DNA of 64,000 nucleotides from Ananas comosus (taxonomy: Eukaryota; Streptophyta; Magnoliopsida; Poales; Bromeliaceae), in assembly GCF_001540865.1 (NCBI RefSeq), contig NC_033621.1:18441988-18505987 (forward strand), in the 5' to 3' direction. Of this stretch, positions 55,398-64,000 are shown piece by piece. The translations under genes were made by a program, and so were the position numbers. The notes under the pieces are model-generated. The model did not search any database and was not told the origin of the DNA. It worked only from the letters and a program-made list of their open reading frames with translations. Within the stretch, counting starts at the first letter, position 1; each line of letters begins with the position of its first letter.

Positions 55398-56258
55398 ATT
55401 GGGAGCCGAATTCCCTGATCCTTGACCCGGTCAAAGATCTTCCTCGGAGAACGTGTAAGGATGAAAAACGGCTACGAATAGTGACCCTCGAAGTTTGCGC
55501 CCTTCGACTGGATTAAGCGATTTGGCTGATGAGGGATCAGATCAGCCGAGTTCGAAGTCCTTCACTTTAGATTCGGTTCGGCTGGAAGAGCCGAATGTAC
55601 AGAATGCACAAGGTTTTGGGTCGGCTAATAAGCCGAATAGATGGAATACACAGAAACTGGTCGACTGAAAGAGCTGAATGCCTTTATATATTAAAATAAA
55701 GTTGGGAACTCATACAAAACAGAGTGTGCCCGAAGAGCATACAGACTCTGAAAATCTAGATTACAACAGAGTGTGCCCATGGGGCATACAGACTCCAGGG
55801 ATCTAACTTAAAAACTACTCCTATGAAAGCAATAAATGCGGGTAAAAAAGATTACATGTAGATTACTCCTAGAAAACGATAAATGCAGGAATGGAAAGTA
55901 TTGAAAATGCGGTGGTCTTCTCGTTTAGGGGTGAGAAATACCTTTATTACAGACTTCAAAGTTACTATTTATAATATCTTATCAGCCCACATTATTGGTT
56001 GGTTATAGTAGTGGGGGAAGTGGTATAGCCATGATTATGGAAGTTACGCCCCACTTTTCATGGATGTTACGTCCCACTTCATATGGAAGTTACGCCCCAC
56101 TTCACATGGAAGTTACGCCCCACTTCTCAACCGTTCCCGCCTAAACCCTCTTGACCTTCAGGCGCCCTATTGCCGACTACTGGTGTACCACGTGTCCTTA
56201 TTTCTTTAGCTCATATGTGGGTTAGGTCGGCGTGTTAATTTTAATTTTGGCATCAACA
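55398..56258 (-). repeat. 5' LTR of TR-GAG2
   Basis: It matches 50234-51141 with few differences, apart from one fewer 22-bp unit and a changed start (TATTGGGAGCC for TGTTCGGAGCC). It ends next to the GGCAT duplication. Confidence 0.85.
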
Positions 56259-57744
56259 GGCATACATGTGGATTTGGGCACTACATGACACTTCTTAATG
56301 ATTTCTCTCTTATGCAACTATAGGAAGCATGTTAGAGTATGAATGTTGGTATAACTCCTTAAGGGTACCTAGAGAATGGGTTAGATAAGTGGTTAAATTA
56401 CATGAGGACAATATTACACTTGTTATAGACAAGGTGAATGGAACTTAGCATTTCTTGCATGATAATATTATACTTGTTGTAGACAAGGTAGTTGTGACAT
56501 TGTAACTTGGTACATTTAACCTAGTAGAACAACTAGTATTGGCCATTGTGATATTGCATTCGATTTAGGGATCGATATTTATATTCCTTATTTTAGACAT
56601 GAGGAAATGAGAGTGTAAAGCCTTTGAGGTGAACCCTAATAGAGATAATGGCATGTAATACTAGTGAAATTTAGTTGCTTGCATGATAATACTTCTACTC
56701 CATGTAGTGGAGATTTTAGCAGAAAGACATATGCATAACATGTATTGTGGTACTTATGGACATTTCATAATTCTCTTGCATATGGCATTAGTAAATATTT
56801 CTCTTGACAATTATTGGAACTGCATGTCATAAACCTGTTTGGAGTCTTGTATAAAATAGTGAACTATCCTAGATAGGATAATGACATATGAACTATGCAT
56901 GCTTTAGGCATTATATGTGTTGGTAGAGACATACCACCCAAGTAGTTGTTAAACAAGACATGACATGAATGATTTAGAACCCGACCGTCGAGTCGATGAG
57001 TGAGAATTCCATGTTTTAGACATGATGATTGAGTATCCCAAATTGTGGACCCTATACTATGATCACGCTTGCTTGCCCTTGTGCTCATTCGCACATACTT
57101 GTGAGGGTCGCTCCCTACAAGCCAGCACTCCGGAGTTTAGCCTTGCGACGATAGATCGCCCGTGTGGGATTGGGCGCCAAAGTGGGATGCCGTGGGCGGA
57201 GTCTCTTTTCTTGTAGGAAAAATGATGACTCCCACGGGGCCACTAAGGCACGGCACGAGCCGGGACGTTATCACGTGTATGTTCCTTGTAAATTGGGTAT
57301 TGAGACTTAACTTGACATTGTACATCACCGTAATGGATGCATACATGGTAAATGTTCATACATGTGGTTTGCTACCTTATATTACTACTTGATGCATTCA
57401 TAATAGTTGGACATTTTGTGGGACATCATGACATTAACAGCTTTAGTGGTAGTACACCTATACTTATGTGGATTAGTATGCACGCATGGCTAGGATAACA
57501 ATGAAAAGCACAATTTACTCTATATAGCATCATGGACATTATGAATATGCATGTAATTTGACATTGGCATACAATTGAACATGCATGTAAACTGACATTG
57601 GCATATAGTTGAATAAATGAAATTTGACCATCTTATACTTGATAGTTAATCTTTTAGTAGAGGCATGACTATGGAATGAACATGTTTAATTTACTTACCT
57701 TTCATATATTGCTTAATTATCACCTTATAGCATGCCTCAGTTGA

Positions 57745-57810
57745 CCTCGTGGTGTATTTCGCCACCCTTGGCGGCTTATTCACTGGGAACTATTGTTTAA
57801 TAGTTCTCAC
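57745..57810 (+). other. Two-hairpin module, LTR G
   Basis: Hairpin 1 is partly decayed (CCTCGTGG against TCACTGGG). Hairpin 2 is a perfect ten-pair stem, GGGAACTATT with AATAGTTCTC allowing one wobble, around GTTT. Confidence 0.55.
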
Positions 57811-58580
57811 CCCCATTTGTTGTTGGTTTTTGTTTCAGAACCTTCTGCGGCGGGAGAGGTTATAGGGATCGTGGCAAGGGGTTAGCGACTTGCTAGAGCC
57901 CCTACGGAGCTATTTAGAGGGACCCGACATCATCTTTCTTTTTGTATCTTGTGGAAAGATGCATTATATATTTGATTTAGAGATGTTGTTAGACTTTCGG
58001 ATTTAGTTGTATACACTTTGTATATTTCGTGGATCCCTATGTGATAGAACATTAGTAATTTTATATTACTCGTTCTGATAGCCTTGTTAGGACTTGATCT
58101 TGTTCATCCTTGTATTAGTAGACGCCTTGTGTGCATTCTAGTTGTTTGGTGTACACGGCGGGTCTGTGCACGCGTCGGGCGGGCTTCCGCTGGACCGGTG
58201 TGTGACAGCTGCTGTTGCTTCTTATCGAGATAAGGGAATCACGAACTTGATCCCTACCTACCCCTGTCGACATGCTAGAGGAGTACTCTTTTTGGAGCTA
58301 GCTTACTTTTGTTTAGTCATATACATACAATTGTTTTTTATTTTTCACTGTCCGCTGTTGTGAGGTGATGTTATTGTACTTTTGGATTATGTTATACACC
58401 TTCAATTACATGTATGTACGTCAAGTGACTATTTATTTCTATTTTAATAGCTCTATTACTCTCTAATAGTGGTTCTTGTACTATTTACAAGTGCTTCTAT
58501 CACTCTGTGTACATAAGGTTTCTTGTGTATTCGGCGTATCTGTTGGCGAGCCAGTTAGAGCTGGAGCCCGGAGCGTCACA

Positions 58581-58879
58581 TGGATAGAGGAATCTCTATA
58601 CGTGTGGCGGGTTTGTGAACATATCGGGCAAGGTTTCAAAAAGAAAAAAAAATTATACATTTTTCCGCAAACTTTATTTTCAAAAATGATCACAGGGTAT
58701 AACAATTTAGTTCGACTATATAAGGCAATAGTGATCAAATAATTATAGTTAATAGTTAATAAGTAATTAATAATAATAAAAATGACAAATCACATATCAT
58801 ATTATCGCTAGATAATAATAATATTAAATAATAATTTAAACTCATAAGTATACTTTTCATTAGTTATTATTAACTATTA
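58581..58879. other. Right remnant of LTR F and AT-rich sequence
   Basis: AGAGGAATCTC...GTGGCGGG continues the LTR F end region that B3 interrupted. Beyond about 58640 the sequence is AT-rich with no recognised element. Confidence 0.4.
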
Positions 58880-59015
58880 ACCATAAGGGCCAATTTGGTT
58901 TCTTGAAAAATAGTAGAAAACTATTTTCTAAAGAAAAAAGTTGTTGGGGAAAAGAAATTTTTTAGTTTCTGTTGTTTGGTTCGATGGAAAAGAAAAATAG
59001 TTTTTTATGTACGTG

Positions 59016-61808
59016 TGTAGTCACGCCCCGGATTACTCGTTTCTCCGGGCACTTCAACAGACCCGCCGTATAAATAAGAATTTTTTCTATATACGAAGCG
59101 ATAGCTGTACCTGTACCAGTAATCATACAATACTACAATCAGTAGTATAGAGCTGCTAAAAAGAATAATATATAAATAAAACTGGTTCACTATACATACA
59201 TAGCATCCTGGTACAAAAACACTCGCTCCAGCGAGGATCTAACATCAGTATGTACAAGAACCAAAAACTACCACTCCCTGTAGCTGGTATATCTCTAAGT
59301 CAGTAGCAAAACGGGAAGGGATCTAGCTCACAACTCCCTTTCCACAATCGATAACCGCGACAGAAGCAGCCGAAGAGGAAGGCTCTGCAAAAAAAGAGGT
59401 AACAACTGGGCGTGAGAACTATTGCAAAAATAAGCAATCCTCAGTGGTACCGCCCTCAATCTCATCGGCTCACCCACAAAGTCTACATGCAGATGTATGC
59501 TCAAATAATAGTAAAGGAACTGGAAACAATCTACAGCTATATGCCACGATACTCTCATGATCCAATACTAACTATCTGTAGAATAATACAAATCTCTGAC
59601 CCAATCTCACTAGAGACTGTGAAAACACCCGTCCCGCTTGTCGAAGCGAACCCGTATACTACCCTATGAGTAGCCGGTGGAGAAAACTCTCTAGGGACTG
59701 TATACACCCGTCCCGTCTAATTAGACTACACCACAGCTCAAGAGTAGCCGGTGGAGAAAACTCTCTAGAGACTGTGAATATACCCGTCTCGCCTAATTAG
59801 GCTACACCGTAGCTCAAGAATAGTCAGTGGAGAAAACTCTCCAGAGACTGTGAATACACCCGTCTTGCCTAACTAAACTACACCGTAGCTCAAGAGTAGC
59901 TGGTCTAGGTAAAAAGGTCCGACAGGACGGCTGTAACTCCCCTCACGTCACAACCTCATTGAAGGTCGAGAAAGGCGTCACTAACTACCACTGATCCAAC
60001 CTCACACGGGCTGCCCAAACGGGCCCACCCTGCCTGTATCCAACTACGCTGTACACCACCCACTGGGGTGGCCAGTACAAGAACTATCCGAGCAGAAACT
60101 GCGACCTTATCGCACTAAAAGCTCATTCCGGAATGGCATTCGTGGGCGCGACCCAACCGAGTTTACAAGTGTCTCTGTGAAGTTCAATCAGTCTCTCACA
60201 GGCTATAATCGAAGTGAACAGGTCACACTGGTCTAACCACCAAATCTCACGTGCTTTTAGCACAATCTAATGCAAAAACAGCCAACAGGGTCCACCATCA
60301 ACCATGACGGCACCCGACACAGTTCGGAACAGCCTAAACACTGCTGTAAAAATAAGCTTGGCATCCGATCACGAGTGTAAATGCATTCTATACTATCTTG
60401 AGTATCCACCGCCCACAAACTGCGGTGATACAAACAAACTACGGCTCCTAGAGCTAAATCTGGTAGTTTTAATATAGGACGGTGTAAAATTATTAGTTTT
60501 CTCCTAAGTCAAGTTTCAAGTCCAACATATATAATTTATCTAACTCACTACAGCATGCTCCAAATTCGGATTTTGTTTAACATGTTAATCGATGAATTCG
60601 AGCTAAAAACATGATATACAATTGCTGAAAATATACATGTTGACTATGCGTACACTTAGGAGGAGAATCCGATGATTAACCCACCTCTAGCGCTAATCCA
60701 CGGCAGCACGGGGTCGCGAAGTTACTGGGATACACAACCGAAACCACCCCTGGACCAGCAGCAAGGATTCTCCAAGAACTAAAACAACAATACCAATAAT
60801 TCTATCAATATACTAAAATTCAGCCCCTAAGGTCAAATTCCTTCAATCTCAATGTCAATTTCACCTTTCGATCTTCAAATCTGGTGAAGCAAGGTTCCAA
60901 AACCTGTGTACTAAGATGGAGAATCACCCCTAGGTCCAAAATCCAGCTTCCTCCAAAGATTGCATCATGAAAATCCACAAAACTCAAATTTCAGCTTCAA
61001 TACTGCAGCAGTCCAGAAAAATAGCAATTTGACCAAACTAACCTCAATCAAATTCGTCAAAAAAGGCTCCACGAATTCTTCTTGAAGTCCAGAATCCAAC
61101 AAACCAAGTTTCACAGCAAACGGAGCTTCCTACGTCGCACACGAGCCAAAACGTCGAAGGTCGCTGCTGGAAATCTGCAGAATCAGCACTCCTCAAGCTT
61201 GGAATTGTAGAATTTAGAGTAATTTGAGGGACTTAGATGCAAAATGGAGCTTCTCTGTGAAGAAGGAATGAAAAGTCTTCACTGTGGTCGAACACTACAT
61301 ATTTATAGGGTGATCAAACAGTCAGATAAGCCTCAGGAACAAAAGAGGTTAACCTGCAGAGTTTGCAGAAAACCACACTTTCGAGCGCCCAAAACCCCTT
61401 TCTGGGCATCCGAAACCTCCAGGCTACACACTTGCTCCCCTTCGGTTCCTCCGCCTGCGGTGTGCTGCGCCCATATCAGGCTCCGGCGGAGCTCACCTAC
61501 CACCAGCCAAGTGTCAGCGCAAACGATACTCACGAAGTGAAATTTCGGACCCACTTCTGGGCGCCCGAAACTAGGATTCGAATTGGCTTCCAGTTCTGCT
61601 CAGTTCAGCACTCGAGTTCTAGGCGACCCAAACCCTGTTCTGGGCGCTCGAAACTGGCAAAACTCCTGTTTTGCTCCTTTGAGTGCGCCGAGTCCATTTC
61701 TGCATCTATTTCATGCAGAAACGACTCCGACTCAGTCCGACACTCTCCAGAGGTGTCGACCAGTCACTAATACTGTAGCGAATCCTATCCAAACCTCTGG
61801 AACACTGC
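59016..61808 (-). mobile_element. Long LTR B2 (about 2.8 kb)
   Basis: The minus strand starts (T)GCAGTGTTCC, like B3, and ends GGGGCGTGACTACA. ACGTG occurs at 59011-59015 and 61809-61813. The exact edge is uncertain by one base. It carries the CCGG-core motif (60125, as ATTCCGGAAT), a weak two-hairpin module (59410-59492) and a 76-bp tandem array that B1 lacks. It has no internal domains, so it is probably a solo LTR. Confidence 0.75.
59668..59900. repeat. 76-bp tandem repeat, three units (LTR B2)
   Basis: Units start at GAGTAGCCGGTGGAG (59668), again at 59742, and in altered form at 59818. They include AACTCTC(C/T)AGAGACTG and CACCCGTC. B1 has one unit at the same site, so the array expanded in this copy. 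Confidence 0.85.
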
Positions 61809-62097
61809 ACGTGTTTGGTTGATAAGGAAAAATAAAATGAAAAATAGTTTTTCGTTTTTATTTAACTTGTTTGGTTAGTTAGAAAATTTGGGATATAAAC
61901 ACTTTCTACAAAAAGAGGGTAAGATTACTAATTTTTTAGAACTTAACATACTACTCACAAACTATTTATACTATAAATAATAAATAAATTAAATAAAAAT
62001 AAATTTTAACTATATTTTAGTCTAGATAATATAATTTGACAAAAGAGATGGAGTTGATGAAGATGACAGATAAGAGATGAAGATGGTTCTTCCATGT

Positions 62098-62158
62098 GTA
62101 TATGTACACACAAGCGCATGCGCGCGCGCATGCGCGCGCGCACACACATATATATATA
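62098..62158. repeat. Alternating purine-pyrimidine tract (CG/CA/TA)
   Basis: About 60 bases alternate purine and pyrimidine with few breaks: TA, then CA, then (GC)n with two ATGC steps, then CA and TA again. The central part is close to pure GC dinucleotide, the best known Z-DNA former. Confidence 0.85.
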
Positions 62159-62167
62159 GAGAGAGTC

Positions 62168-62410
62168 CAGCTACTATACTCTTATGAGTATAGTCAACTT
62201 TGTACTCATAAGTTTTTGACTGTTAGATCTTCTTTGTTAATCATTTCCACCCGTTAGATCATACTATTTAACCAACCACCAACTCAATCCTAGGGGACCA
62301 CTATTAACCTAACCGAGGACCGCTATCATCCTAACCGCATATCTTTTCATCCAATGATCGAAAACTTATGAGTACAAAGGATGCTATACTCATAAGAGTA
62401 TAGTAGCCTT
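62168..62410 (+). mobile_element. M1-family MITE, copy 1
   Basis: Terminal hairpin CTATACTCTTATGAGTATAG at the left and its inverted copy at the right. The next inner segments TACTCATAAGTTTTTGAC and AAAACTTATGAGTAC are also inverted. Core words are CCGTTAGATCATACTATT, CCTAGGGGACCACT and CATCCTAACCGC. TA runs flank it. Confidence 0.75.
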
Positions 62411-62428
62411 AGCCTATATATAGAGTTC

Positions 62429-62670
62429 AGCTACTATACTCTTATGAGTATAGTTAATTTCGTACTCATAAGTTTTTGACCGTTAGATCTACTTTTTTGA
62501 TCATTTCCACCCGTTAGATCATACTATTCAACAAACCACTAACTCAACTTTAGGAGACCACTATTAACCTAACCAGGGGCTGCTATCATCCTAACCACAC
62601 ATCTATTCATCTAATGGTGGGAAACTTATGAGTACAAAAGGGGCTATACTCATAAAAGTATAGTAGCCCT
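62429..62670 (+). mobile_element. M1-family MITE, copy 2
   Basis: Same structure and end module as copy 1, about 90% similar by eye. It is separated from copy 1 by CTATATATAGAG. Confidence 0.75.
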
Positions 62671-62688
62671 AGCCTATATATAGATTCC

Positions 62689-62917
62689 AGCTACTATACT
62701 CTTTTGAGTATAGTCAACTTTGTACTCATAAGTTTTTGGCCGTTAGATCTACTTTTTTGATCATTTCCACCCGTTAGATCATACTATTCAACCAACCACT
62801 AACTCAACCCTAGGGAACCACTATTAACCTAACCGAGACCACTATTAACCTAATCGGGGACCGCTATCATCCTAACCGCACATATTTTCATCCAGTGGTC
62901 GGAAACTTATGAGTACA
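62689..62917 (+). mobile_element. M1-family MITE, copy 3 (right end missing)
   Basis: The left hairpin and core match copies 1 and 2. The sequence stops at TTATGAGTACA, where a TA run begins, so the outer right terminal hairpin is missing. The core has a partial duplication (ACCACTATTAACCTAA twice, 62818-62852). Confidence 0.7.
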
Positions 62918-62933
62918 TATATATATATAGGTT

Positions 62934-63171
62934 AGGGCTACTATACTCTTATGAGTATAGACCCATTTGTACTCAGAATTTTTTGGCCATTGGCTGAAGG
63001 GATATGCGCTTAGGATGATAGTAGTACCCGGCTAGCATAATAGTGGTCCCCTAGGGATGAGTAAGTGGATAATTGAATAGTATGATCTAATGGGTGGAAA
63101 TAGTCAAAGAGGTAGATCTAACAGCCGAAAACTTATGAGAAAGGAGTCTATACTCATAATAGTATAGTAGT
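62934..63171 (-). mobile_element. M1-family MITE, copy 4 (inverted)
   Basis: The core reads in the opposite orientation: GGATGATAGTAG...CCCCTAGGGATGAG...GATCTAATGGGTGG. The end module is the same CTATACTCTTATGAGTATAG. Confidence 0.75.
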
Positions 63172-63204
63172 CGGACTCTACATATATAAAGAAAGAGAGA
63201 GTTG

Positions 63205-63442
63205 ATCTAGAATACTATTAATAGCATTTGGGCTCTTTTGCTATCAATTTTTTAACCGTTAGATCTACACTTTAATCAATTCCATCTTTTAGATCATACT
63301 ATTCAATCAACCACCCACTCAACCCTAGGGAGACTACCACTAAACCTTGGGGATCACTATTATCCTAACCCTATAATTTTTTATCCAATAATTAAAAACT
63401 CGATAGCAAAAGAGCCCAAATTTTATTAATAGTATTCCAACC
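63205..63442 (+). mobile_element. M1-family MITE, copy 5 with a different end
   Basis: The core is conserved (CCGTTAGATC, CAACCCTAGGG, TATCCTAACCC). The terminal palindrome is CTATTAATAG and the inner inverted words are TTTTGCTATCAATTTTT and AAAACTCGATAGCAAAA. Confidence 0.7.
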
Positions 63443-63448
63443 AAATTC

Positions 63449-63450
<2 letters not shown>

Positions 63451-63484
<34 letters not shown>
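63451..63484. repeat. (TA)n microsatellite
   Basis: An uninterrupted TA run of about 34 bases sits between two M1-type elements. Confidence 0.95.
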
Positions 63485-63487
<3 letters not shown>

Positions 63488-63645
63488 CGGCTATGGTGCT
63501 TGTAAAAGCACCAAGCACATGGTGCTTGTAATTTTTTTACCGTTAGATCTACGCCTTGAGCTAGAATACTATCGATAGCAAACCGGCACTTTTGCCACCC
63601 ATTTGTTTTCGATGATGGAGCCTCCAAATTGATGATTGGCACCGT
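63485..63645 (+). mobile_element. M1-family MITE, copy 6, truncated, third end type
   Basis: The terminal hairpin is TGGTGCTTGTAAAAGCACCA and the inner word is GGTGCTTGTAATTTTTTTAC. It then enters CCGTTAGATCTACGCC, where a different sequence (TTGAGCTAGAATACTATC) interrupts the core. Confidence 0.6.
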
Positions 63646-64000
63646 TGAACATGATCTATACCATTTGAAGTATTTAGAAATTAAATTTCATACATTTTCG
63701 ATATTGCTCTCTTATCCATTGAGTGGACACAAAAATGAATAGCTGAAAATGAATATTTTTTAAAAAATGATGGTAGGAGTCTTGTAATCAAGACCAAGAG
63801 TATAGATCTTGTTTTAAATAGTTTAAAGAATTTTCTAACAAAAATTCAATTGATTTGGATATCTTTACGCCGTTAAACGAGAAAACGCCTCATATCGACC
63901 ATTAAAATTACAAATTTTGAAAGCCTTTGATCATTAGGCAAATAATGTCGAAAAGATTTGAAATTTGATTTCTAAATACTTCAAGTGGTATAGATCATGT
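63646..64000. mobile_element. MITE with about 57-bp terminal inverted repeats, reaching the window end
   Basis: 63647-63703 (AACATGATCTATACCATTTG...) is matched by the reverse complement of 63944-64000, which ends GGTATAGATCATGT. The two arms differ at a few positions. About 240 non-coding bases lie between. The right flank is outside the window. Confidence 0.75.

Larger units (their letters stand above)
50234..56258 (-). mobile_element. TR-GAG2: gag-only LTR retrotransposon, split by A5
   Basis: LTRs lie at 50234-51141 (3' LTR) and 55398-56258 (5' LTR). GGCAT flanks the element at 50229-50233 and 56259-56263, a perfect 5-bp duplication. The internal region encodes only the Gag-like protein. 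The polypurine tract complement, CCCCCCC, lies at 51145-51151. The A5 insertion (52632-55175) splits the gag-like gene. It is nested in LTR G. Confidence 0.88.
48994..58207 (+). mobile_element. Solo LTR G, split by TR-GAG2
   Basis: It starts TGTAACACACTG and ends GTGTGTGACA. GCTGC flanks it at 48989-48993 and 58208-58212. Its own sequence is 48994-50233 and 56264-58207, about 3.2 kb. It has a GTACCGGTAC-type array (49168-49375), a TTCTCTCTCT tract, CTCCGGAG (57128) and a two-hairpin module (57745-57810). It is inserted in B3. Confidence 0.85.
45083..58580 (+). mobile_element. Long LTR B3, carrying three nested insertions
   Basis: It starts TGTAGTGTCC, matching the TGCAGTGTTCC start of B2, and ends GGAGCGTCACA, like B1. 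The flanks TGGAC (45078) and TGGAT (58581) differ at one base. Its own sequence is 45083-46960, 47132-47182, 48460-48993 and 58213-58580. It holds a Cassandra LTR, a Sirevirus-like LTR and LTR G. It carries a decayed two-hairpin module (48880-48951). Confidence 0.75.
58880..61930. mobile_element. MITE split by LTR B2
   Basis: The left part (58884-59015) has GGGCCAATTTGGTTTC and GAAAAATAG words. The right part (61814-61930) has TTTGGTTGATAAGG and AAAAATAG words and reads as its continuation. The terminal inverted repeat is not clear. Confidence 0.4.

Noticed and set aside
59016..61778. TGTAG as the target duplication of LTR B2
   Set aside because: The complementary word CTACA occurs at the same internal place in B3, so it is part of the LTR. 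ACGTG fits the aligned ends better.

Overview
This window is nuclear DNA from a flowering plant, most likely a monocot. The only intact host gene has a very GC-rich first exon followed by AT-richer 3' exons, a gradient typical of grasses and their relatives. A commelinid such as pineapple is possible, but that is a guess from the general look of the repeats. Most of the window is transposable elements inserted into one another. I found no tRNA, CRISPR or bacterial-type feature. The only rRNA-like sequence is the 5S-derived part of a Cassandra LTR at 46961-47126.

Layout. 1-2434: minus-strand remnant of a short-LTR element around a 1.5-kb GC-rich block. 2435-12926: a dispersed repeat, a decayed Copia gag/protease fragment, and nested long LTRs (A1 in D, then B1). 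12927-16836: AT-rich sequence and solo LTR A2. 16837-20387: a gag-only non-autonomous LTR retrotransposon (TR-GAG type). 20393-24745: the host gene, a nine-exon NIPA-family magnesium transporter on the + strand (CDS 21526-24332, 383 aa). 24745-32660: MITEs, a 320-bp foldback element and a dead hAT transposase. 32678-35700: long LTR C. 36000-58640: a nest in which LTR F holds A3, A4 and B3. B3 holds a Cassandra solo LTR, a Sirevirus-like solo LTR and LTR G. G holds a second TR-GAG element, which holds solo LTR A5. 58880-61830: a MITE split by LTR B2. 62098-64000: a possible Z-DNA tract and a cluster of MITEs sitting in TA microsatellites.

The boundaries rest on TG...CA ends and 5-bp target-site duplications read from the sequence: CAGGG, TTTTA, TCCAT, CTGAT, CTGAG, GCTGC, GGCAT, CTGTT, TCTTT. 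Almost every element is a solo LTR or a non-autonomous remnant, and no intact pol gene is present.

The most unusual signals lie inside the LTRs. (1) A two-hairpin module is shared by at least ten LTR copies from several families, with compensatory base changes. (2) Arrays of palindromes share an ACCGGT core while their flanking arms vary but stay self-complementary. (3) A family of TA-associated MITEs keeps one core but carries different self-complementary ends. (4) Two gag-only retrotransposons share the same two in-frame stop codons. All homology calls were made by eye.
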